Source: Hydrogenothermaceae bacterium
GTDB taxonomy: Bacteria > Aquificota > Aquificae > Hydrogenothermales > Hydrogenothermaceae
Direction of reading: 5' to 3'
Assembly (NCBI GenBank): GCA_026984415.1
Contig: JALSSE010000211.1
Coordinates: 1 to 12,474, forward strand
DNA length: 12,474 nucleotides
Below, in pieces: positions 7,090 to 12,474 of the stretch. Each line of letters opens with the position of its first letter. Positions within the stretch are counted from its first letter, which is position 1. Made by a program: the position numbers and the translations under genes. The notes beneath the pieces were generated by a model. The model had not been told where the DNA came from, searched no databases, and was given only the letters and a program-made list of their open reading frames with translations.

Positions 7090-8136
7090 ATGGAAACTAT
7101 ATACGAATCCTTAAGGAAAAAAGGTATTTCAAGAAGAGATTTTCTTAAACTATCAGCTGTAATAACTGCCTCTCTTGGACTTTCTCCAGAAATGTTTTCT
7201 GATGTAGTTTACGCTCTTGAAACAAAGCCCAAACCTGTCGTTATATGGCTTGAGTTCCAAGATTGTGCAGGATGTTCTGAATCTTTTATAAGAAGTACAA
7301 GCATTTTTCCTTCAGAAGTTTTACTTGACCTTATTTCCTTAGAATATCATGAAACACTAATGGCTCCAGCAGGTGAGTATGCTGAACAATCTAAATTAGA
7401 AGCTATAAATAAATACAAAGGTAAATACATTCTTGTAGTAGAAGGAGCTATAACACCAACAGATGGTGGTATATACTGTACTGTTGCAGGAAAATCCAAT
7501 TATGAACTTTTAAAAGAAGCTGCAGAGTACGCAGCAGCAATTATAGCAGTAGGAAGTTGTGCCTGTTGGAGCGGTATACCCGGAGCCCAGCCAAATCCTA
7601 CAGGAGCTATTCCAGTATATAAGGCACTAAAAGAAAAAACTGTCATAAATGTTCCTGGATGTCCACCAATAGGAGATGTTATAGTTGGGGTTATAGCAAA
7701 TTACTTGATTTTAGGTAAAATTCCAGAACTTGACGAACTTGGCAGACCTAAAGTCTTTTATGGTCAGACAATACACGATAGATGCTATAGAAGACCGTTT
7801 TATAACTCTGGAAAGTTTGCTAAATCTTTTGACGATGAAACAGCAAAAGAAGGTATGTGCTTATATAAACTTGGTTGTAAAGGTCCAGTAACAAGAAACG
7901 CTTGTTCTACAATAAGATGGAACGGAGGAATTAGTTTTCCTATACAATCAGGTCATCCATGCTTTGGATGTGCAGAACCAGACTTCTGGGATAGAGGACA
8001 TATATATACTCCTTTATCAGTAGTATCTACAGGTATATCAAGTAAAGAAATAATAACAGCTGCAACTATAGGAGCAGCAGCAGGTGTAGCAGTAAAATGG
8101 CTTGGAAAAATTGGTAAAGGAGAAAAAAATGATTGA
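7090..8136 (+). CDS. hynS: [NiFe]-hydrogenase small subunit, Tat-exported (Isp-type group 1)
   Basis: The small subunit carries electrons away from the Ni-Fe site through three FeS clusters. The 348-residue precursor begins with a Tat signal: SRRDFLK at 14-20, a hydrophobic core at about 21-41, and probable cleavage near YALE. Proximal cluster ligands are C59 and C62 (DCAGC), C157 (GSC) and C191 (PGCPP). Distal ligands are H229, C232, C257 and C263. Medial ligands are C272, C291 and C294, with proline P284 in the usual place of a fourth ligand, so a [3Fe-4S] cluster is expected. The two additional cysteines of O2-tolerant membrane hydrogenases are glycine here (G61 and G162), indicating an ordinary proximal [4Fe-4S] site. 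C159 is an unexplained additional cysteine. Residues 321-338 are moderately hydrophobic and might be a weak C-terminal anchor. The start at ATG 7090 has a weak AGGT ribosome site but keeps the full Tat motif. Confidence 0.95.
   Translation: METIYESLRKKGISRRDFLKLSAVITASLGLSPEMFSDVVYALETKPKPVVIWLEFQDCAGCSESFIRSTSIFPSEVLLDLISLEYHETLMAPAGEYAEQSKLEAINKYKGKYILVVEGAITPTDGGIYCTVAGKSNYELLKEAAEYAAAIIAVGSCACWSGIPGAQPNPTGAIPVYKALKEKTVINVPGCPPIGDVIVGVIANYLILGKIPELDELGRPKVFYGQTIHDRCYRRPFYNSGKFAKSFDDETAKEGMCLYKLGCKGPVTRNACSTIRWNGGISFPIQSGHPCFGCAEPDFWDRGHIYTPLSVVSTGISSKEIITAATIGAAAGVAVKWLGKIGKGEKND
8116..8122 (+). promoter_or_regulatory. Ribosome-binding site that decides the isp1 start
   Basis: AAAGGAG lies inside the end of hynS, 6 nt before ATG 8129. 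The frame is also open from a TTG at 8102, but that codon has no such site and would add nine charged residues before the membrane protein. The ATG is therefore preferred. Confidence 0.75.
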
Positions 8137-8800
8137 TATTGAATTTCTCGACTTTGTAAGAGGTCCATTACTAAAACTAGCAATACTAGTTTTCTTCTTT
8201 GGTATTTTTTACAGAATAATAAGAATCCTTGTAAAAGGTATTCCTCCTGACAGAGCAAAACCACGAGGAAATGTTCCTTTAAACGTTATAAAAATGCCCT
8301 TTACAAAACCAGTATATGAATGGCAATTTCCTGATGTATTCTCAAGAAAAGCAATAATTTATATAGCTGGTTTCATATTCCATATAGGGTTTTTAGGTAT
8401 AACATTTTTAATTCCACAACATGCATTTTTGTGGAAGGAAATTATAGGAATTGAGCCTATTTATTTTTCAGGATTATTTGCTCATATACTGGCATATGCC
8501 ACCGTACTATCGTTAGTAATTTTATGGATTACAAGAATATTTGACCCTGTTTTAAGATTACTTACTGGATTAGATGAGCATTTAGCAAACTTTTTAATTT
8601 TAGCCACTGCAACTACTGGAATTTTAGCTACTCAGTGGGTAGGAGGAGGGACATATATAAGTATGCTTTCTATGCATATACTATTTGCTGATATTCTTAT
8701 TATATACATTCCATTTAGCAGACTTGCTCACTTCATAGATTACTTCTTTGCTACAGCATTCTATGGAAGAGATGTAGGAAGAAAGGGAGTTTCAATGTAA
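8129..8800 (+). CDS. isp1: Isp1, NarI/DsrM-like membrane cytochrome b of the hydrogenase
   Basis: The 223-residue protein has about five membrane segments (roughly 13-35, 73-95, 111-136, 153-170, 179-205), as in the NarI gamma subunit of nitrate reductase and the HdrE/DsrM proteins. Candidate heme-b ligands are H183 and H201, whose 18-residue spacing equals that of NarI H187/H205, plus H85 and one of H98 or H119. Its position directly after hynS and before isp2 is the diagnostic arrangement of Isp-linked hydrogenases. It should anchor the complex and move electrons from HynS outside to Isp2 inside. The ATG overlaps the hynS stop by 8 nt, so translation is probably coupled. The 19-nt gap to isp2 contains a TGGAGG ribosome site (8805-8810). 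Confidence 0.88.
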   Translation: MIDIEFLDFVRGPLLKLAILVFFFGIFYRIIRILVKGIPPDRAKPRGNVPLNVIKMPFTKPVYEWQFPDVFSRKAIIYIAGFIFHIGFLGITFLIPQHAFLWKEIIGIEPIYFSGLFAHILAYATVLSLVILWITRIFDPVLRLLTGLDEHLANFLILATATTGILATQWVGGGTYISMLSMHILFADILIIYIPFSRLAHFIDYFFATAFYGRDVGRKGVSM

Positions 8801-8819
8801 AATCTGGAGGTTCAAAGAA

Positions 8820-10127
8820 ATGACAATAAAAGTAGAATACACAAAAGAACCTACAAAAGAAGACATACAAAAATTCTATGATTTTTGTAAAGAAGCTGTA
8901 AATAATGCAGAAATTTCATCATATTTAGAAGCATGTGTTAGATGCGGGCTTTGTTTTGAAGCCTGTCATTTTGCTGTGAGTGAAAATATATCAGGCAAAA
9001 TGAGACCTGAACTAGTTCCTGCATATAAAGCAGACTTACTTAGAGAAATATACAAAGAAAACTACACAATATTAGGCAGAATAAAAAAAGCATTAGGACT
9101 TGGAGTAAAGTTAACACCAGAAAAACTAAAAGAACAAAAGTTTTTAGTATACGATACATGTACCAACTGTGATAGATGTGCAAGAGTTTGCCCAATGGGA
9201 ATAGAAACTCCAAAACTCACATCTATAGTAAGAGGAGCATTATCTGTTGCAAGGCAAGCACCAGAAGACATTGTAAATGCAGCAAATGCAGCATTAGAGA
9301 CAGGTAGCCCATTTGGCATAGATAAAGATACATATATTAATATGCTTCAAGACATATCTAAAAAATTTAATGTAGAAATTCCATTAGATAAAGAAAATTC
9401 AGATTATTTATATATAACAACCAGCTTAGACCTTACCCAGTCTCCAAACTCAATAGCTGCAGCAGCAAAAATACTAAACAAAGCAAAAATTAACTGGACT
9501 ATGTCTACTATAGCAAGAGAAGGAAGTAACATGGGAGTTTTTCTCGGGAGAAAAGATATTCAAAAAGAATTAGGAAAAAGGATATTAGATGGAGCAAGAA
9601 AATTAGGAGCTAAATATTTAATATATGCAGAGTGCGGACATGGTTATAACTTCTTAAGATATACAGCTCCAAACTTATTTGAAGATTGGGATTTAGAAGT
9701 AATCTTAATTGATGAGCTAGTATATAAGCTGATAAAAGAAGGAAAACTTAAAATAAATAAAAAGCCCTTAAAACAAACTTCAACAATTCATTATTCCTGT
9801 CAAATAGGAAGAAGAGGAGGGTTAACAAAGATACCAAGGGAACTAACAAAAATGATTTCACAAGACTATGTAGACAGTGTAGATAAAGCAGAAAAAAACT
9901 TATGCTGTGGTGGTGGAGGGGGTGTTGTTATAAACGAATCAGCACAAGAACATATGAAAAAAGCATTTCTGCTAAAAATAGAGCAATACGATAAAGTCAA
10001 TGCAAAACAAATAATTACTTACTGTGCAAACTGTCAATTAGTCCTTGATATGAACTCTAAAGAATTTAACAGAAGTTACCAAATAAAAAGCCTTATAGAT
10101 GCTTTAGCAGAAGCTGTGGAGGAGTAA
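8820..10127 (+). CDS. isp2: Isp2, HdrD/DsrK-like iron-sulfur protein of the hydrogenase
   Basis: The 435-residue protein has no signal peptide or membrane segment, so it should sit on the cytoplasmic face bound to Isp1. The N-terminal ferredoxin-like part carries two CxxCxxCxxxC/P sets: C39, C42, C45, C49 and C114, C117, C120, C124, for two [4Fe-4S] clusters. The C-terminal part has two CCG-type domains as in HdrB/HdrD. The second is intact: C327, C362-C363 and C402-x-x-C405 (YCANC). The first has lost nearly all its cysteines, with REGSN (233-237) where CCG would be expected and ECGH (271-274) where CxxC would be. One non-cubane cluster site is therefore likely, as in DsrK, rather than the two of HdrB. 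It probably passes electrons from Isp1 to a quinone-independent cytoplasmic thiol/disulfide or sulfur acceptor; the acceptor is unknown. The stop is 1 nt before hynL, and GGAGG for hynL lies inside this gene. Confidence 0.9.
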   Translation: MTIKVEYTKEPTKEDIQKFYDFCKEAVNNAEISSYLEACVRCGLCFEACHFAVSENISGKMRPELVPAYKADLLREIYKENYTILGRIKKALGLGVKLTPEKLKEQKFLVYDTCTNCDRCARVCPMGIETPKLTSIVRGALSVARQAPEDIVNAANAALETGSPFGIDKDTYINMLQDISKKFNVEIPLDKENSDYLYITTSLDLTQSPNSIAAAAKILNKAKINWTMSTIAREGSNMGVFLGRKDIQKELGKRILDGARKLGAKYLIYAECGHGYNFLRYTAPNLFEDWDLEVILIDELVYKLIKEGKLKINKKPLKQTSTIHYSCQIGRRGGLTKIPRELTKMISQDYVDSVDKAEKNLCCGGGGGVVINESAQEHMKKAFLLKIEQYDKVNAKQIITYCANCQLVLDMNSKEFNRSYQIKSLIDALAEAVEE

Positions 10128-10128
10128 A

Positions 10129-11838
10129 ATGGCAAAAAGAGTAGTAGTAGACCCAATAACAAGAATTGAGGGGCATCTTAGAATAGAAGCAGAAATAAAA
10201 GACGGAAAAATCCAGAAAGCGTATTCCTGTGGAACTATGGTCAGAGGAATAGAAATAATATTAAAAGGTAGAGACCCAAGGGAAGCATGGGCATTTGCTC
10301 AAAGAATATGTGGAGTATGCACTACAGTACATGCATTTGCTTCAATAAGAGCCATTGAAGATGCATTAGAGATAAAAGTTCCTATAAATGCAAGTTTAAT
10401 TAGAAAACTTATGATAGGAACTATATTTGTTCATGACCATGTAGTCCATTTTTACCACCTTCATGCTCTTGACTGGGTAAATCCGGTACAGGCTTTAAAA
10501 GCAGACCCAAAAAAAACCTCCCAATTAGCAAAAAAAATATCAAACTATCCAAAATCCACACCGAGCTATTTTAAGCATGTACAAGATAAAATAAAACAGC
10601 AGGTAGAAAGGGGACAGCTTGGAATTTTTAATAAAGGATACTGGAATCATCCAGAGTATAAATTACCACCAGAAGTTAATCTTCTGGCAATTGCCCATTA
10701 TTTAGATGCTCTTGACTGGCAAACACAAATAGTCCAGATTCATACCATATTTGGTGGTAAAAATCCACACCCTAACTTCTTAGTAGGAGGAATGGCCTGT
10801 CCTATAGACCCAAATAGTGATACAGCCATAAATTCAGAAAAATTAGGAAGAGTAAAAACTCTCATAGAAAAAATGATTGATTTTGTTGACAATGTATATC
10901 TTCCTGATGTTATAGCTATTAGTTCGTTTTATAAAGACTGGTTCACAAAAGGAGAAGGTTTAGGGAACTTTCTCGCTCTTGGTGAACCTTACTATGATTC
11001 TCATAAAGAAAATAAATGGTTTATTCCACCAACATTCATAGAAAACAGGAACTTAAATACTGTACAGGATGTAGATTACTCACAAATAAAAGAGTACATT
11101 ACTCATAGTTGGTATAAATATTCTGTAGGAGATGATAAACCTTTACATCCATTTGATGGTGAGACTGTACTAAATTACACTGGACCAAAACCACCTTATG
11201 AATACCTTGATGTAAATGCAAAATACAGCTGGTTGAAATCTCCACGATATAAAGATAAACCTGTTGAAGTAGGACCTCTCGCAAGAACACTGTCCCTTTA
11301 CGCAAGAAATATGTATGATACAAGAGAATTAGTAGATAAATCTTTAGAAAAACTAAACCTACCAATAGAAGCTATGTTTTCTACAATGGGAAGAACATTA
11401 GCAAGGGCAATAGAAACACATACCTATGTTCATGCTATGAAAAACTGGTTTAATATGTTGGTAGAAAACATAAAAAAAGGTAATTTAAAAACATTTAATT
11501 CAGAAAAATGGGAACCTTCAACATGGCCTAAAGGAGATGTAAAAGGTTACGGACTAATGGAAGCTCCACGGGGAGCATTATCCCACTGGGTGCATATAGA
11601 AAATGAAAAAATTAAAAATTATCAGGCTGTTGTTCCTACAACATGGAATGCTTCACCAAGAGACGCCAAAGGACAGCCTTCCGCTTATGAAGCCTCCCTT
11701 GTAGGACATGACCTGTGGAATCCACATCAGCCTTTAGAGATATTAAGGACTATACACTCATTTGACCCCTGTTTAGCCTGTGCTGTCCACCTTTACGATG
11801 AAGAAAATGATGAAAAGATTGAAGTAAAGGTTTTATAA
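10129..11838 (+). CDS. hynL: [NiFe]-hydrogenase large subunit
   Basis: This is the catalytic subunit, which holds the Ni-Fe(CN)2CO site and oxidises H2. At 569 residues it is full length for group 1. The N-terminal motif DPITRIEGHLRIE is at 8-20 (E14 is the conserved proton-path glutamate), followed by RICGVCTTVH with Ni ligands C61 and C64. The C-terminal motif DPCLACAVH at 546-554 supplies C548 and C551. R481 in EAPRGALSHW matches the conserved arginine above the active site. Fifteen residues follow H554, and this is the tail that the HupD-type endopeptidase removes after metal insertion. There is no signal peptide: export relies on the Tat signal of HynS. GGAGG at 10118-10122 lies 6 nt before the ATG. 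The hupD GTG follows the stop codon directly. Confidence 0.97.
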   Translation: MAKRVVVDPITRIEGHLRIEAEIKDGKIQKAYSCGTMVRGIEIILKGRDPREAWAFAQRICGVCTTVHAFASIRAIEDALEIKVPINASLIRKLMIGTIFVHDHVVHFYHLHALDWVNPVQALKADPKKTSQLAKKISNYPKSTPSYFKHVQDKIKQQVERGQLGIFNKGYWNHPEYKLPPEVNLLAIAHYLDALDWQTQIVQIHTIFGGKNPHPNFLVGGMACPIDPNSDTAINSEKLGRVKTLIEKMIDFVDNVYLPDVIAISSFYKDWFTKGEGLGNFLALGEPYYDSHKENKWFIPPTFIENRNLNTVQDVDYSQIKEYITHSWYKYSVGDDKPLHPFDGETVLNYTGPKPPYEYLDVNAKYSWLKSPRYKDKPVEVGPLARTLSLYARNMYDTRELVDKSLEKLNLPIEAMFSTMGRTLARAIETHTYVHAMKNWFNMLVENIKKGNLKTFNSEKWEPSTWPKGDVKGYGLMEAPRGALSHWVHIENEKIKNYQAVVPTTWNASPRDAKGQPSAYEASLVGHDLWNPHQPLEILRTIHSFDPCLACAVHLYDEENDEKIEVKVL

Positions 11839-12348
11839 GTGGAAAAAACTTTAATTTTAGGTGTTGGAAATCCTTTAATGGCTGATGAGGGAATTGGAGT
11901 AGAAGCTGTAAAAATTTTATTAGAAAAATATAAATTTCCTGAAAATGTAGAAGTTATAGACGGGGGAACTCAAGGACTTGAGCTCCTCCAGTACTTTCAG
12001 AATGTAAAAAATCTTTTAATTATTGATGCTGTATATTTTTCAAAACGAAAATCTGGTGAAATAATCAAAATTCCTAAAGAAAAAATTAAATACTATTTGA
12101 AAACTAAAATGTCAGTCCATGACATAGGTCTTGAGGATATTATATCTGCCCTTGATTTAACTGGAACACTACCTGAAAATATTGTAATCATCGGAATGAT
12201 ACCTGAAAAGATACAGTTTTCTTATGGTTTATCAGATACAGTAAAAAGCAATATGGATAATCTAATAAATGAAATCCTAAACCAGTTAAAAAAGTGGAAT
12301 ACAGGAGAAATAAAAAATGCTAATGAATGCAGTTCCAATATTAAATGA
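11839..12348 (+). CDS. hupD: Hydrogenase maturation endopeptidase HupD/HybD family
   Basis: The 169-residue protein matches the HybD/HupD/HyaD family in length and motifs: GVGNPLMADEGIG at 8-20, IDGGTQG at 40-46, and a C-terminal helical tail. The nickel-sensing residues line up with E. coli HybD E16, D62 and H93 as E17, D63 (LLIIDAVYF) and H94 (SVHDIG). It recognises Ni in the precursor of HynL and cuts after H554 to remove the C-terminal peptide. Its place right after hynL fits this. Translation starts at GTG 11839, immediately after the hynL TAA, with AAAGG (11826-11830) 8 nt upstream inside hynL. The last 32 nt overlap the next gene in another frame. Confidence 0.93.
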   Translation: MEKTLILGVGNPLMADEGIGVEAVKILLEKYKFPENVEVIDGGTQGLELLQYFQNVKNLLIIDAVYFSKRKSGEIIKIPKEKIKYYLKTKMSVHDIGLEDIISALDLTGTLPENIVIIGMIPEKIQFSYGLSDTVKSNMDNLINEILNQLKKWNTGEIKNANECSSNIK

Positions 12349-12474
12349 AATTTATGAAAACCTTAAAGAATTCTACAAAACAGGAAAAAAATATACTATC
12401 TTTACAAATAAAATTCCCCTTTCTGATGAAGATAGAGAGTTTCTTAACGAAATTTTAGGTGAAGGAGATGTAAA
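12317..12474 (+). CDS. hupH: HupH/HyaF-like hydrogenase maturation protein, 3'-truncated
   Basis: A frame opens at ATG 12317 and stays open to the window edge (52 codons plus two bases). It is preceded by AGGAG at 12303-12307 with a 9-nt spacer; an ATG at 12323 is a less likely start. The visible peptide has the pattern of the HupH/HyaF domain: PILNEIYENL, then a basic stretch, then KIPLSDEDREFLNEILGEGDV, close to the family's LPL...D...L..LLGEGEV. HupH-type proteins take part in maturation of group 1 hydrogenase, around the small-subunit FeS clusters or the precursor complex, and are usually encoded in such operons. The start overlaps hupD by 32 nt. Family proteins are about 280 residues, so most of the gene lies outside the window, and the assignment rests on one motif plus context. 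Confidence 0.62.
   Translation, partial: MLMNAVPILNEIYENLKEFYKTGKKYTIFTNKIPLSDEDREFLNEILGEGDV

Noticed and set aside
8102..8128. TTG at 8102 as the start of isp1
   Set aside because: It has no ribosome site and adds a lysine-rich leader inside hynS; ATG 8129 has AAAGGAG at the right distance.
7096..8136. HynS as an O2-tolerant 6-Cys (group 1d) small subunit
   Set aside because: Both diagnostic additional cysteine positions are glycine (G61, G162), and the operon has isp1/isp2 rather than a HyaC-type cytochrome.
7953..8264. Minus-strand open frame of 103 codons across the hynS-isp1 junction
   Set aside because: It overlaps two well-supported genes, has no recognisable motif and is a shadow of their codon pattern.
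9062..9319. Minus-strand open frame of 85 codons inside isp2
   Set aside because: It lies wholly within a conserved gene, with no ribosome site or known motif; it is a shadow frame.
1..12474. CRISPR arrays, insertion sequences, integrase sites or long direct repeats
   Set aside because: No regularly spaced repeats, transposase frames or terminal inverted repeats were seen; genes are contiguous and of uniform composition.

Overview
The window reads as a piece of the chromosome of an A+T-rich (roughly one-third G+C by eye), Gram-negative, thermophilic-type hydrogen oxidiser. The protein set and composition are most like Aquificota of the Hydrogenothermaceae type (Sulfurihydrogenibium or a close relative). 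That assignment is an inference from gene content, lysine/isoleucine-rich proteins and the hydrogenase type; no 16S or other phylogenetic marker is present to prove it. Gene density is high. No intergenic gap exceeds about 80 bases, and I see no mobile element, CRISPR array or prophage remnant.

Left block (1-2594, + strand): the 3' part of an MscS-type mechanosensitive channel gene, a FadL/OmpP1-type outer-membrane channel gene, and an M50 (site-2 protease) membrane metalloprotease gene. They are closely spaced and probably co-transcribed. A tRNA-His(GTG) gene follows at about 2633-2706, with a near-consensus promoter of its own (TTGAAA, 17 bp, TATAAT) whose -35 box overlaps the protease stop codon.

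Middle block (2715-5734, - strand): a three-gene operon read right to left. It encodes a short-chain dehydrogenase (TTG start), an RlmI-type PUA + SAM methyltransferase (TTG start) and the tRNA pseudouridine synthase TruD. The last two overlap by ATGA. The block converges on the tRNA with only 8 nt between them. Its left-pointing promoter region is shared with a right-pointing glutamate dehydrogenase gene (5815-7011), and the 80-nt divergent gap contains a palindromic ATTATAAT that gives a -10 box on both strands.

Right block (7090-12474, + strand): a compact uptake-type [NiFe]-hydrogenase operon of the Isp-linked class. In order it has hynS (Tat-exported small subunit), isp1 (NarI/DsrM-like membrane cytochrome b), isp2 (HdrD/DsrK-like iron-sulfur protein), hynL (Ni-Fe large subunit), hupD (maturation endopeptidase) and the start of a HupH/HyaF-like maturation gene cut by the window edge. 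Likely electron flow is: H2 oxidised at HynL outside the membrane, through three FeS clusters in HynS, hemes of Isp1 across the membrane, to Isp2 on the cytoplasmic side. Notable details are a 4-Cys (not 6-Cys) proximal cluster site with one additional nearby cysteine in HynS, and an Isp2 in which only the second CCG domain keeps its cysteines. The operon is recognisable from known families; I found no clear evidence for a wholly new system here.
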